A stretch of 64,000 bases of DNA, from contig NZ_FNIR01000008.1 in NCBI RefSeq assembly GCF_900103975.1, positions 1-64,000 of the forward strand. The letters run 5' to 3'. Under the pieces are notes generated by a model, which saw nothing but the letters and a program-made list of their open reading frames with translations, was not told where the DNA came from and ran no database searches. Made by a program: the position numbers and the translations under genes. This document shows, one piece after another, positions 17,131 through 27,245 of the stretch (positions within the stretch are counted from its first letter, which is position 1; each line of letters opens with the position of its first letter). The stretch is from Klenkia soli (lineage in GTDB: Bacteria; Actinomycetota; Actinomycetes; Mycobacteriales; Geodermatophilaceae).

Positions 17131-18312
17131 ATGCGTCAGTACCTCACCGTGTGGCGGCTTCCCTCCGCGCCGGTGCTGCTCGTCGCCGGTTTCGCCGGCC
17201 GGTTGCCGTCCGCCATGGTCCCCCTCGCCCTCCTGCTGCTGGTGCAGCAGCAGACCGGCTCCTACGCCGTCGCCGGCCTGGCCTCGGCCACCTACGGCAT
17301 CGCGATGGCCGCGATGGCCCCGGTGCTGGGGCGACTGGCCGATCGTCGCGGACCCCGGCTGGTCCTGCTCGCCCAGTCGGTCACCTACCCGCTGCTGCTG
17401 GCCGTGCTGGCCGCCGCCGTGCTCACCTCGACGAACACCGCGGTGATCCTCGGCGCCTCGGCCGCGGCCGGTCTGAGCACCCCGCTGGTCAGCGGCACGG
17501 TGCGCGCCCTGTGGTCGCGGGTCGACCCCCGCGTGCGGCCCACCGCCTACGCCCTGGACGCCACCACCACCGAGCTGGTCTTCGTCGCCGGCCCCACCAC
17601 GGTGGCCACGCTGACCCTGCTGGCCAGCCCGGTCGCCGCCATCGCCCTGGCCGGGGTGTGCACCGTCGTCGGCACGCTGGGCCTGGCGTTCTCCGGTGCC
17701 ATGCGCGCCTGGCGGCCCGCGGTCGCCGTCCAGAAGAGCCTCCTCAGCACCGTCACCGTGCCCGGCATGCCGCGCGTGCTGGTCAGCGGCACCGCGCTGA
17801 TGCTCGGCTTCGGCGCGATCGAGGTCGGCGTCCCGGCGTTCGCCGACGCGGCCGGGTCGCCCGGGCTGTCCGGCGTCCTGCTGGGCGTGTGGTCGCTCGG
17901 CTCGGTCGCCGGCGGGCTGTGGTTCGGCGCCCGGGTGCTGTCGACGTCCCTCCCGCGGCTCTACCGCTGGGGCCTGCTGGGGACGACGATCGGCATGCTC
18001 CCGCTGGCCGCCGTGTCCAGCCCGCTGCTGCTCGGGGCGCTGCTGTTCCTGGGCGGCACGGCGATCGCCCCCACGCTGACCGTGCAGAGCTCGCTGGTGG
18101 GCTCCATCGCACCGGCCGACGCCACCACCGAGGCCTTCACGTGGCTGTCGACGATCGCGTTCGGCGCGTCGGCGGTCGGGGCCGCGATCGGCGGGGCGCT
18201 CGTGGAGACCTCGTACGGGGTGGGCGGTGCGTTGGTGCTGGCCACGGCCGCGGCCGCGCTGGCCGTCGTGGTCACCCTGCTGCCCGGACGACGCGCCGTC
18301 GCGCTGGCCTGA
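17131..18312 (+). CDS. MFS transporter
   Basis: A 393-residue major facilitator with about 12 membrane helices. The conserved loop after helix 2 is visible as GRLADRRGPRLVLL. The ATG at 17131 places helix 1 (PVLLVAGFAGRLPSAMVPLAL) close to the N-terminus; an upstream in-frame TTG is unlikely because it lies close to the predicted transcription start. It is divergent from the CGNR zinc-finger gene, a layout typical of a regulator/exporter pair. The substrate is unknown; drug or metabolite efflux is the usual guess. Confidence 0.85.
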   Translation: MRQYLTVWRLPSAPVLLVAGFAGRLPSAMVPLALLLLVQQQTGSYAVAGLASATYGIAMAAMAPVLGRLADRRGPRLVLLAQSVTYPLLLAVLAAAVLTSTNTAVILGASAAAGLSTPLVSGTVRALWSRVDPRVRPTAYALDATTTELVFVAGPTTVATLTLLASPVAAIALAGVCTVVGTLGLAFSGAMRAWRPAVAVQKSLLSTVTVPGMPRVLVSGTALMLGFGAIEVGVPAFADAAGSPGLSGVLLGVWSLGSVAGGLWFGARVLSTSLPRLYRWGLLGTTIGMLPLAAVSSPLLLGALLFLGGTAIAPTLTVQSSLVGSIAPADATTEAFTWLSTIAFGASAVGAAIGGALVETSYGVGGALVLATAAAALAVVVTLLPGRRAVALA

Positions 18313-18387
18313 GACCCCCTGGCCGCACCGGGGAGGAGGCGCTGGTAGTCTTCCTCCTCGGTGCTTCCGGGGGAACCTGGCGGCCCG

Positions 18388-18476
18388 GGAGGCTTCGCCT
18401 AGTCCGGTCTATGGCGCCGCACTGCTAATGCGGTTTGGGTTTTGGCCCATCCCGGGTTCAAATCCCGGAGCCTCCG
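18388..18476 (+). tRNA. tRNA-Ser(GCT)
   Basis: Acceptor arms GGAGGCT and AGCCTCC (18388 and 18469) pair over seven bases. Anticodon GCT at 18424-18426 is in the loop CTGCTAA closed by CCGCA/TGCGG. A long variable arm and the T-loop GTTCAAATC are present. It is a class II serine tRNA reading AGC/AGU. CCA is not encoded. Confidence 0.95.
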
Positions 18477-18496
18477 CGCAACACAAATGAACACAC

Positions 18497-18569
18497 GCAC
18501 CCGTAGCTCAACGGATAGAGCATCTGACTACGGATCAGAAGGTTAGGGGTTCGAATCCCTTCGGGTGCA
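18497..18569 (+). tRNA. tRNA-Arg(ACG)
   Basis: Acceptor arms GCACCCG and CGGGTGC pair; anticodon ACG is at 18530-18532 inside CTACGGA, closed by CTGA/TCAG. The T-loop is GTTCGAATC. In bacteria the first anticodon base is deaminated to inosine by TadA, whose gene is also in this window at 39863. It follows tRNA-Ser by 20 bases and is probably co-transcribed with it. Confidence 0.97.
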
Positions 18570-18753
18570 CGTCTGGTTGAGACAGCCGCCGGCCCCCGCC
18601 GCTCCCCGTGAGCGCGGGGGCCGTCGTCTGTTCAAGGTCGGCACGTGACACACCGATCATCCGGGTGGGACGGCCCCGTCCTGCCGGAGCTGCGACCATG
18701 GATGCACCGTCGCCGGAGCCGGGACCACTTCTTCCCCGCCCGACGGAGAGACC

Positions 18754-19980
18754 ATGCGGTTCCTGTTCCGCCCCCCGGCCACCGAGGGCGCCACGCTCCT
18801 CGCGCTGCCCTGGGAGCTCCCGCTCGCCGACTGGGACGACGAGTGGCTGCTCGACGTCCCCTCGCGCGGGCTCTCCCGGCACGTCGTCCGGTTCGTGGCG
18901 GCCGAGGGCCGGGTCTACGCGCTCAAGGAGATCGACGAGCGGCTGGCCCGCCACGAGTACGCCGTGCTCGGCGACCTCGAGGCCGAGGGCATGCCCACCG
19001 TGAGCGTGCTGGGCATCTGCGTCGACCGGCCGGGCGACCTGCCGGCCATCCTGGTCACCCGGTTCCTCGAGTACTCGCTGCCCTACCGGTTCCTGTTCTC
19101 CGGCCCACGCACCGACCACTCCGCCGAGCAGCTGGTCGACACCCTCGTCGTCCTGCTGGTGCGGCTGCACCTGGCCGGGGTCTTCTGGGGCGACTGCTCG
19201 CTGTCCAACACCCTCATCCGGCCCGACGCCGGCGCTCTGACCGCCCACCTGGTCGACGCCGAGACCGTCGAGCGGCACCCGCGGCTCACCGACGGCCAGC
19301 GCGGCTACGACGTCGACCTCGCCGTCGACCGCGTGGGCGCCGAGCTGATGGACCTCGAGTTCGGCGGCCTGCTGCCGCGCACCATCGACCCGGTGGAGCT
19401 GGCGGTGAGCGTGCGGCACCGCTACGAGGCCCTCTGGGGCGAGGTGACCGCGCACGAGACCGTGGGTCGGGGCGAGCAGCGCTGGCGCGTGGCCGCGCGC
19501 CTGCAGCGGCTGGGTGACCTCGGCTTCGACGCCGGCGAGGTCGAGCTGGTCGGCGGCGGCGACGGGTTCGACCTGCGCGTGCAGCCGCGGGTGGCCCTGC
19601 CCGGGGCGCACCGGCACGAGCTGTTCCGGCTCACCGGTCTCGAGGTCTCGGAGAACCAGGCGCGCCGGCTGCTGGGCGACCTGCGCAGCTACCGCGCCTA
19701 CCTCGAGTCCGTCGAGGGCGGACCGGTGAGCGAGGCGATGGCCGGCCACCGCTGGGTCACCGAGAAGTACCTGCCCGTCGTGGACGCCGTCCCCGCCCAC
19801 CTGCGGGGCCGGCTGGAGCCGGCCGAGGTCTTCCACCAGATCCTCGAGCACCGCTGGTTCCTCTCGGAGGCCGCCGGCGCCGACGTGGGGACGACGGTCG
19901 CGGCCGCGTCCTACCTGGACACCGTGCTGGCCGCCCGCCCCGTCGAGCTCACCACCCCGGGGGCCCTCCTCCCGCGCTGA
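18754..19980 (+). CDS. DUF4032 protein (kinase-like fold)
   Basis: A 408-residue protein of the actinobacterial DUF4032 family. The N-terminal half looks like a lipopolysaccharide-kinase or ABC1-like protein kinase fold: YALKEIDERLARHEY supplies the Lys, RLHLAGVFWGDCSLSNTL resembles a catalytic loop, and AHLVDAETVE a metal-binding Asp. The C-terminal half (LQRLGDLGFDAGEVEL onward) carries the DUF4032-specific region. Substrate and role are unknown. The ATG at 18754 follows GGAGAG. The gene stands alone between tRNA genes and a convergent LacI regulator. Confidence 0.85.
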   Translation: MRFLFRPPATEGATLLALPWELPLADWDDEWLLDVPSRGLSRHVVRFVAAEGRVYALKEIDERLARHEYAVLGDLEAEGMPTVSVLGICVDRPGDLPAILVTRFLEYSLPYRFLFSGPRTDHSAEQLVDTLVVLLVRLHLAGVFWGDCSLSNTLIRPDAGALTAHLVDAETVERHPRLTDGQRGYDVDLAVDRVGAELMDLEFGGLLPRTIDPVELAVSVRHRYEALWGEVTAHETVGRGEQRWRVAARLQRLGDLGFDAGEVELVGGGDGFDLRVQPRVALPGAHRHELFRLTGLEVSENQARRLLGDLRSYRAYLESVEGGPVSEAMAGHRWVTEKYLPVVDAVPAHLRGRLEPAEVFHQILEHRWFLSEAAGADVGTTVAAASYLDTVLAARPVELTTPGALLPR

Positions 19981-19985
19981 CGATG

Positions 19986-20005
19986 CCGGAAACCGCGGTT
20001 CCCGG
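19986..20005. terminator. Palindromic terminator between convergent genes
   Basis: CCGGAAACCGCGGTTCCCGG is a 20-base palindrome with one mismatched pair. It occupies most of the 27 bases between the stops of the DUF4032 gene and the LacI-family gene. It is a close relative of the repeats at 13863 and 31561. Confidence 0.7.
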
Positions 20006-20007
20006 GG

Positions 20008-21018
20008 TCAGGCGGGCGGGGCCACCGAGTCGCGCAGGCGCACGGGCATGGGGACGCGGTGCTCGGCGAACTCGGCGACCGGGTCGGCCAGCAGGAGGTC
20101 CACCGCCCGGGTGGCCAGCTCGTAGTGCGGGATGGCGATGCTGGTCAGCTGCGGCTGCAGCCACGAGGCCAGGTCGGAGTCGTCGAAGGAGACCACCGAG
20201 ACGTCGTCCGGGATCCGCAGGCCGTGCCGGGCCAGCGCCTGGTAGGCGCCCATCGCCACCCGGTCGTTGAGGCAGACCAGCGCGCGCGGGCGGGTGCCCG
20301 CGGCCAGCCAGGCGTCGACCGCCTCGAAGGCGGACTCCGGCCACCAGTGGCACTCGACCCGCCCGGCCAGCTCGACCCCGGCCGCGGTGAGGGCCCGCCG
20401 CATTCCGGCCCGCCGCTCCCGCCCGGCCACCACGTGCTCGCCGGCCTCGCCCACCACCCAGATGCCGTCGCGGTGGCCGGCGTCCAGGAGCACCTGGACG
20501 GCGTCGTGCCCGGCCTGCACCTCGTCCGGGCGCACGCTGGGCACGCCGGTGTGCGGTGCCCGGCAGTTGAGCAGCACCAGCCGGCTCTTCTCCAGCGCCG
20601 GCGGGATCTCCACCTCGCGGGTCGACGACGTCGCCAGCAGGAAGGCGTCGACCCGGCGGTCCAGCAGCTCCTCGACCAGGCGCGTCTCGATCTCGGGGTC
20701 GTCGTCGGTCTCGCAGACGAACAGCAGGTGGCCGTGCCGGGCGGCCGCCTCGAGGCTGCCGTAGACGAGCTGCCCGGCGAACTGGCCGCTGGCCACCGTG
20801 TCGGTGATCAGCGCGATCGTTCGGGTGACGTCGGTGCGCAGCCCCCGGGCCATGAGGTTGGGCCGGTAGCCCAGCTCGCCGGCGGCGGCCAGCACCCGCT
20901 GCCGGGCGTCCTCGGAGATCCGCATTTCCTGGTCGCGGCCGTTCAGCACGTAGTGCGCCGTGGTCTTCGACGTGCCGGCGCGGGCCGCGACGTCGGCCAA
21001 CGTCACCCGGCTCCGCAC
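20008..21018 (-). CDS. LacI-family transcriptional regulator
   Basis: A 336-residue repressor. The N-terminal helix-turn-helix is clear (VTLADVAARAGTSKTTAHYVL), followed by the hinge helix region NLMARGLRTD. A periplasmic-binding-protein-like sugar domain follows, with VCLNDRVAMGAYQAL and DDVSVVSFDDSDLASW. The gene is divergent from the alpha-galactosidase gene, so it is expected to repress the oligosaccharide locus and respond to an alpha-galactoside or a breakdown product. The start is GTG 21018; a second GTG four codons later is possible. Confidence 0.93.
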   Translation of the reverse strand: MRSRVTLADVAARAGTSKTTAHYVLNGRDQEMRISEDARQRVLAAAGELGYRPNLMARGLRTDVTRTIALITDTVASGQFAGQLVYGSLEAAARHGHLLFVCETDDDPEIETRLVEELLDRRVDAFLLATSSTREVEIPPALEKSRLVLLNCRAPHTGVPSVRPDEVQAGHDAVQVLLDAGHRDGIWVVGEAGEHVVAGRERRAGMRRALTAAGVELAGRVECHWWPESAFEAVDAWLAAGTRPRALVCLNDRVAMGAYQALARHGLRIPDDVSVVSFDDSDLASWLQPQLTSIAIPHYELATRAVDLLLADPVAEFAEHRVPMPVRLRDSVAPPA

Positions 21019-21086
21019 CGGCCGGATCCTGCCAGACCCGGGGACACCGCGGAATGGTCAGCAGGGTGCTTCCTGTGCGACGGGGG

Positions 21087-21099
21087 TTCTGCAGCAGAA
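21087..21099. promoter_or_regulatory. Candidate operator TTCTGC-A-GCAGAA
   Basis: A perfect 13-base palindrome lies in the 80-base divergent region between the LacI-family regulator and the alpha-galactosidase, ending on the first base of the likely ATG. LacI-type sites more often have a CG centre, so this is a weak candidate. It could be coincidence. Confidence 0.3.
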
Positions 21100-23261
21100 T
21101 GTCCAGCGTGACCCCCTCCACACACCGTGTGCACGTCGTCGGGCGCCCCGGCGGCACCGGCCTGGTCCTCCTGGAACGCGACGGGGAGCTGCCGGTCGTG
21201 GGCTGGTGGGGCGTGCTCACGCCGGCGCTGGCCACCGGGCTGGCCGGGGGCGACGTCGACCTGTTCACCGGCCCGCCCGCCTCCGACGGCGCCCGGCGTG
21301 GCCTGGTCGGTGTCCCGCTGCTGCCCGAGGGTGCGCGCGCCTGGCCCGGGCGACCCGGGTTGACCGGGCACCGGGCCGCGGGGGAGCCCGCGGCGTGGTC
21401 GCCGGCGTTCGTGCCCACCTCGGTCGAGGCCGGCCCCGACGGCGCGGTGGTGCAGGCGGTGGACGACGTCGCCGGGCTCGCCCTGCGCACCGAGGTCGAG
21501 GCCCTCGCCGGCGGGGGTCTGCGGGTCCGCCACCGGGTCACCAACACCGGGACGACGCCCTACCAGCTGCAGGCCCTCGAGGTCGTGCTGCCGCTGCCCG
21601 ACCGGGCGACCGAGTCCTTCGACCTGACCGGCCGGTGGTGCCGCGAGCGGGTGCCCCAGCGGCGGCCGGTCGACGACGGCCTCTGGCTGCGCGAGAGCCG
21701 CACCGGCGTCAGCGGGCACGACTCCGCCACCGTGCTGGCCGCCGGCCCGGCCGGCTTCGGGTTCGCCGCCGGCGAGGTCTGGGGCGTGCACGTCGCGTGG
21801 AGCGGGGGCACCGTGCACCGCCTCGAGCGGACCCCGCCGCACGGGCTGTCGCCGAGCACGCTGACCGTCGGCGGCGGGGAGTTCCTGCTGCCCGGCGAGG
21901 TCGAGCTGGCCCCGGGGGAGTGCTACGACACCCCGTGGCTGCACGCCTGGGCCACCGCCGAGGGCCTGGACGGGCTGGCCGCCGCCGCGCACACCTGGCA
22001 GCGCTCGCTGCCCGCGCACCCCGACGCCCCGCGCCCGGTGACGCTGAACGTGTGGGAGGCGGTCTGGTTCGACCACGACCTCGACCGGCTCACCCGACTG
22101 GCCGACCTCGCCGCCGAGATCGGGGTCGAGCGGTTCGTGCTGGACGACGGCTGGTTCGGCGCCCGCCGCGACGACCACGCCGGCCTGGGCGACTGGGTGG
22201 TGGCGGCCGACGTCTGGCCGCACGGGCTGGCCCCGCTGGCCGACCACGTCCGTGCACGCGGCATGCAGTTCGGGCTGTGGTTCGAGCCCGAGATGGTCAA
22301 CGCCGACTCCGACCTGTTCCGCGCCCACCCCGACTGGATCCTGGCCACCGGTGGGCGCACACCCCCCGAGCAGCGGTTCCAGCAGGTGCTCGACCTCGCC
22401 GTCCCCGGTGCCTTCGACCACGTCCTCGAGCAGATGACCCAGGTGCTCACCGACGTCCGCGTCGACTACGTGAAGTGGGACCACAACCGCGACCTGGTCG
22501 ACGCCGGCAGCTCGGCGGTCGGCGGCCGACCCGGCGTCCGGGCCCGCACCACGGCCTTCTACCGGCTGCTCGACGCCCTGGCCGAGCGGTTCCCCGACGT
22601 CGAGTGGGAGAGCTGCGCCTCCGGCGGCGGGCGGATCGACCTCGGCGTGCTCGAGCGCACCCAACGGGTGTGGACCTCCGACCAGAACGACGCGCTGGCC
22701 CGGCAGTCCATCCAGCGCTGGACCGGCCAGCTCGTGGCCCCCGAGTACCTGGGCGCGCACGTCTCGGCGCCGGTCTCCGAGCAGACCCACCGCGGGCTGT
22801 CCCTGGACTTCCGCGCCGGCACGGCGTTCGCCGGCTCGTTCGGCATCGAGTGGGACCTCACCACCGCCGACGACGCCGATCGGGCCGTGCTCGCGGAGTG
22901 GATCGCCGCCTTCCGGCAGCACCGCGACCTGCTGCACTCGGGGCGGGTGTTCCGGGTGGACTCGCCGGAGCCCGCGGTCTGGGTGCACGGGGTGGTGGCC
23001 CCCGACGGCCGCTCGGCCCTGGTGGCCTGCGTGCAGCACGACGACGCCGTGCACGCCCCGCCGCGGGTGCGGGTGCCGGGGCTGGTGCCCGACGCGGAGT
23101 TCGCCGTCACCCGCATCCGGCCCGATGCCGCGCCGGCCGCCGTCGTCCCCGCCCGGGCCACCGGTGCGGTGCTCGCCGAGCTGGGGTTGCCCGGCCCGGA
23201 CCGCCGGCCCGCGTCGGTCGTCTGGTGGCACCTGGACGCCGATCGGTCGCCCACTGCATAA
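21099..23261 (+). CDS. Alpha-galactosidase, GH36
   Basis: A 720-residue retaining alpha-galactosidase that removes terminal alpha-1,6-galactose from melibiose, raffinose or stachyose. The N-terminal beta-sandwich (1-310) precedes the TIM barrel. The nucleophile is D461 in YVKWDHN and the acid/base is D528 in VWTSDQND; RFVLDDGWFGARRDD, GLWFEPEMVN and ESCASGGGRID are also family landmarks. There is no signal peptide, so it acts in the cytoplasm on imported sugar. ATG 21099 is preferred; an in-frame GTG lies three codons later. It is divergent from the LacI regulator and followed by the ABC ATPase gene. Confidence 0.95.
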   Translation: MSSVTPSTHRVHVVGRPGGTGLVLLERDGELPVVGWWGVLTPALATGLAGGDVDLFTGPPASDGARRGLVGVPLLPEGARAWPGRPGLTGHRAAGEPAAWSPAFVPTSVEAGPDGAVVQAVDDVAGLALRTEVEALAGGGLRVRHRVTNTGTTPYQLQALEVVLPLPDRATESFDLTGRWCRERVPQRRPVDDGLWLRESRTGVSGHDSATVLAAGPAGFGFAAGEVWGVHVAWSGGTVHRLERTPPHGLSPSTLTVGGGEFLLPGEVELAPGECYDTPWLHAWATAEGLDGLAAAAHTWQRSLPAHPDAPRPVTLNVWEAVWFDHDLDRLTRLADLAAEIGVERFVLDDGWFGARRDDHAGLGDWVVAADVWPHGLAPLADHVRARGMQFGLWFEPEMVNADSDLFRAHPDWILATGGRTPPEQRFQQVLDLAVPGAFDHVLEQMTQVLTDVRVDYVKWDHNRDLVDAGSSAVGGRPGVRARTTAFYRLLDALAERFPDVEWESCASGGGRIDLGVLERTQRVWTSDQNDALARQSIQRWTGQLVAPEYLGAHVSAPVSEQTHRGLSLDFRAGTAFAGSFGIEWDLTTADDADRAVLAEWIAAFRQHRDLLHSGRVFRVDSPEPAVWVHGVVAPDGRSALVACVQHDDAVHAPPRVRVPGLVPDAEFAVTRIRPDAAPAAVVPARATGAVLAELGLPGPDRRPASVVWWHLDADRSPTA

Positions 23262-23265
23262 CGGA

Positions 23266-23294
23266 TTCAGCGCTACGGGGCGTAGGGCTATGGT
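23266..23294 (+). promoter_or_regulatory. Candidate promoter with operator-like palindrome upstream of the sugar ATPase
   Basis: A -35 box TTCAGC (23266-23271) and a -10 box TATGGT (23289-23294) are 17 bases apart. The spacer holds the inverted repeat CTACG-GGG-CGTAG (23273-23285), a position where a bound repressor would block polymerase. The gene start lies about 100 bases downstream. Assigned by eye. Confidence 0.4.
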
Positions 23295-23396
23295 GCTCGC
23301 CGCGCAACCATGCGAGTGTCAGCAGTCACACCCCCCGGCCACGTGCGTGCTCGGGGTCCGGACCACCGTCAGCCCTGAGAGAGGACCGCCCGAGCG

Positions 23397-24500
<1,104 letters not shown>

Positions 24501-24511
24501 CCGACGCCGGC

Positions 24512-24536
24512 TGACCGCCCCGTCAGGGGGCGGTCA
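24512..24536. terminator. Hairpin terminator between convergent ATPase and ROK genes
   Basis: TGACCGCCCC (24512-24521) pairs with GGGGCGGTCA (24527-24536) around a five-base loop. It lies just after the ATPase stop, and the ROK gene's stop codon falls in its loop. It can serve both strands. Confidence 0.8.
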
Positions 24537-25689
24537 ACCAGCGGGGGCTGCTGGTGAAGTCGTGGACCGCGGCCCCGGCGGCGCCGCGGGCCCACACGTG
24601 GAAGTCATGGTCCCGCACGGTCAGCTCGACCTGCTGCGCCCGCGCATCGCGGTGCTCGTCGATCGCCGCGCGCAGGCTGTCGTGGCCGACCACCGCCAGG
24701 TCCACGCCCTCGCCGCCGAGCAGCACCTGGGTCACCCCGGTGGTGCCGGCGACCACGGCCACCAGCTGCCCCAGGTGGCCGGCTGCGTCGTCCAGCACCC
24801 GGCGGGCCCGCACGTCGCCGTCGACCGCGTCCGCGAGCAGCTGCGGCCAGGTGGTCGGCGTCCCGGTCGCCAGGTGGGCGGCCGTCAGCAGCGCCGTGGT
24901 GGTCAGCAGGGCGCTCGCGCACCCCCGGTGGCCCTCGGGGCACCGCGGGCCGCTGCGGTCCAGCGACAGGTGCCCGAGCAGCTGCAGGCTGGTGTCGGGG
25001 GTCTGCACCGCGCGGTCCCCCAGGACCAGGCCGTAGCCCACCCCGGCGCCCACGGTGAGCACGGCGAACGAGGGGTGCTCGCGGCCCAGGCCGAACCAGT
25101 GCTCGGCGCGGGTCAGGCAGGCCAGGTCGTTGCCGACCACGACCGGGGCCCCGGTGCGCTCGGCCACCAGGCCGCCCAGGTCGACCGGGGTGCGCCAGCC
25201 GAGGAAGTCGGCGTGCACCACGCGGCCGGCGGCGTCGACGTGCCCGCCCAGGGCCACCCCGATCCCGACCGGCGGACCGTCGGCGAGCTCGGCCACCAGC
25301 CAGGCCACGGCGTCCGCGATGTGCGCCGGGGTGGTGCCCTCGAGCGTCACCCGGGCGCTCGCGGACACGTTCACCCGCAGGTCGGTCAGCACGGCCCAGG
25401 CGTCGGTGCCGGTGACGTCGACGCCCACGAACCGGTGCGCGGCGACGGCGACGTCCAGCGGCCGGGTGGGTCGGCGGGTGGCCGGGTCGGTGACCGGCTC
25501 GGTCTCCACGAGCAGGCCGCCGTCGATCAGCGGCTTGCTCAACCGGGTCAGGCTGCCGGCGGACAGCCCCATGGCCCGGGCCACCGCCCCGCGCGGCAGC
25601 GGGCCGAACCGGAGCACGTGCAGGGCCACCTGGTGCGCGCTGTCGAGCGCGCCGAGGGCGACGTCCTCGACGTCCTCCGGTGCTGTCAC
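24523..25689 (-). CDS. ROK-family transcriptional regulator
   Basis: A 388-residue regulator. Residues 1-75 carry a winged helix-turn-helix (VARAMGLSAGSLTRLSKPLID) and the rest is a ROK sugar-kinase-like domain. It shows GVDVTGTDAWAVL at the phosphate-loop position, NDLACLTRAEHWFG, VGAGVGYGLVL, and a zinc-site-like segment LSLDRSGPRCPEGHRGCAS. It is divergent from the sugar-binding-protein operon, which it probably controls. The GTG at 25689 is chosen because the homologous helix-turn-helix begins soon after; the frame is open to 25794 but without a plausible ribosome site. Confidence 0.88.
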   Translation of the reverse strand: MTAPEDVEDVALGALDSAHQVALHVLRFGPLPRGAVARAMGLSAGSLTRLSKPLIDGGLLVETEPVTDPATRRPTRPLDVAVAAHRFVGVDVTGTDAWAVLTDLRVNVSASARVTLEGTTPAHIADAVAWLVAELADGPPVGIGVALGGHVDAAGRVVHADFLGWRTPVDLGGLVAERTGAPVVVGNDLACLTRAEHWFGLGREHPSFAVLTVGAGVGYGLVLGDRAVQTPDTSLQLLGHLSLDRSGPRCPEGHRGCASALLTTTALLTAAHLATGTPTTWPQLLADAVDGDVRARRVLDDAAGHLGQLVAVVAGTTGVTQVLLGGEGVDLAVVGHDSLRAAIDEHRDARAQQVELTVRDHDFHVWARGAAGAAVHDFTSSPRWLTAP

Positions 25690-25854
25690 GGCGCCCACCG
25701 TAGCGAGCCAGGTCACGGCTGCATATCGACGTGTCGACCGGCTCTTGACCTGCTGGGAGTTCCATGACAGAAATCCCACCGTGACACACGCCATACGGCG
25801 CTGTGCCCCACCGGGGACGTCCCAGTGCCCCGGTCGGCCTTCCTAGGAGCTCGC

Positions 25855-27171
25855 ATGCGGATCAAGAACACGGTGGGGGCCACCCTCAGCCTCGGAGCGG
25901 TGGCGGTGCTGACCGCCGGCTGCCTGAGCCAGAGCGGTGGCAGCGGCGGGGGCAGCGGTGGCGACCAGGCCAGCGACGGCACCGTCGAGATCATGTACGG
26001 CTTCACCGACAGCTCGTCGGACCAGTTCCAGGCCGACATCCAGGCCTACGCGGACGCCAACGACATCGACGTGAAGTTCTTCCCGACCCCGGACTTCAAC
26101 TCGCTGATCAACACCCGCGTGGCCGGCAACGACCTGCCCGACATCGCGATCTTCCCGCAGCCGGGGATCATGGCCTCCATCGCCCGGGACGGCCAGCTCA
26201 CCGACCTCGGCGACGTCGTCGACTCGGCCGACCTCGACGCGATGGTCCCCGGGGCCGTCGACGCCGGCCAGGTCGACGGCACGCAGTACGCGTTCCCGAT
26301 GTCGATCAACGTCAAGTCGATCGTCTTCTACCCGAAGCCGGCGTGGGACGCCGCGGGTTACCAGGCGCCGTCGACCCTCGACGACCTGCAGACGCTCACC
26401 GACACCATCAAGTCCAGCGGCACCACCCCGTGGTGCTTCGGCATCGAGTCGGCCGCGGCCACCGGCTGGGCGGCCACCGACTGGATCGAGAACCTGGTCC
26501 TCATCCAGCAGGGTGCCGACTACTACAACAAGTGGGTCCAGCACGAGGTGCCGTTCAACGACGCCGGTGTCGTCGAGGCCGCCGACACGATGTCGCAGCT
26601 GCTGCTGACCGACGGCAACGTCAACGGTGGGCGGGGCTCGATCGCGACCAGCAACTTCGCCACCGCGGCGAACCCGATGTTCGACACCCCGCCCGGTTGC
26701 TACATGTACCGGCAGGGCAACTTCGTCGCCCGCGACGGCGGCTTCCCGGACAGCGTGCTGGCCGACCTGGACAACCAGGTCGGGGTCTTCCCGATGCCGG
26801 GTGAGAGCGCTGACGACAAGCCGGTGCTCGGCGGTGGCGACCTCGCCGCGCTCTTCAGCGGCGAGGACGAGGACAGCCAGAAGATCATGCAGTACATGGC
26901 CTCGGCCGACTTCGGCCAGGACTGGGCGCAGGCCAACGGCTTCATCTCGCCCCGCACCGACTTCGACACCTCGAACTACCCGAACGCGCTGACCACCCAG
27001 ATGGCCGAGATCGCCTACGACTCGACCTCCTTCGTGTTCGACGGTTCCGACCAGATGCCCGGCGAGGTCGGCTCGGGCTCCTTCTGGCGGGAGATGACCT
27101 CGTGGATCTCCGACCAGGAGGACGAGCAGACCGCGCTGGACAACATCGAGGCCAGCTGGCCCTCGAACTGA
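25855..27171 (+). CDS. Carbohydrate ABC transporter binding lipoprotein (AglE-like)
   Basis: A 438-residue solute-binding protein of the family 1 type. The signal peptide ends in the lipobox LTAGC, followed by a Gly/Ser linker, so it is lipid-anchored outside the membrane. The segment TTPWCFGIESAAATGWAATD and the GCYMYRQGNF region resemble alpha-glucoside binding proteins of the AglE group, which bind sucrose, maltose or trehalose. ATG 25855 follows AGGAG; upstream in-frame codons would spoil the signal peptide. A strong hairpin separates it from the permease genes. The ligand is inferred, not proven. Confidence 0.92.
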   Translation: MRIKNTVGATLSLGAVAVLTAGCLSQSGGSGGGSGGDQASDGTVEIMYGFTDSSSDQFQADIQAYADANDIDVKFFPTPDFNSLINTRVAGNDLPDIAIFPQPGIMASIARDGQLTDLGDVVDSADLDAMVPGAVDAGQVDGTQYAFPMSINVKSIVFYPKPAWDAAGYQAPSTLDDLQTLTDTIKSSGTTPWCFGIESAAATGWAATDWIENLVLIQQGADYYNKWVQHEVPFNDAGVVEAADTMSQLLLTDGNVNGGRGSIATSNFATAANPMFDTPPGCYMYRQGNFVARDGGFPDSVLADLDNQVGVFPMPGESADDKPVLGGGDLAALFSGEDEDSQKIMQYMASADFGQDWAQANGFISPRTDFDTSNYPNALTTQMAEIAYDSTSFVFDGSDQMPGEVGSGSFWREMTSWISDQEDEQTALDNIEASWPSN

Positions 27172-27184
27172 TCTGAACCACGCC

Positions 27185-27214
27185 GGGGGCCGGGCGCGCT
27201 CGCGCCCGGCCCCC
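27185..27214 (+). terminator. Intra-operon hairpin after the sugar-binding protein
   Basis: GGGGGCCGGGCGC (27185-27197) pairs perfectly with 27202-27214 around GCTC. It sits between the binding-protein gene and the first permease. It may act as a partial terminator or mRNA stabiliser that keeps the binding protein in excess, as between malE and malF in enterics. Confidence 0.75.
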
Positions 27215-27245
27215 GCACCCACCTCACCCGGACAGAAGGCACGCC

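Noticed and set aside
21054-21098. A longer alpha-galactosidase N-terminus from an upstream in-frame start.
   Set aside because: The extra residues are basic and unlike the family; they would run over the regulatory gap to the LacI gene.
17027-23294. Shared CTACG/CGTAG half sites at the MFS and sugar-ATPase promoters as proof of a common regulator.
   Set aside because: Five-base motifs are frequent in GC-rich DNA; kept only as a speculative remark.
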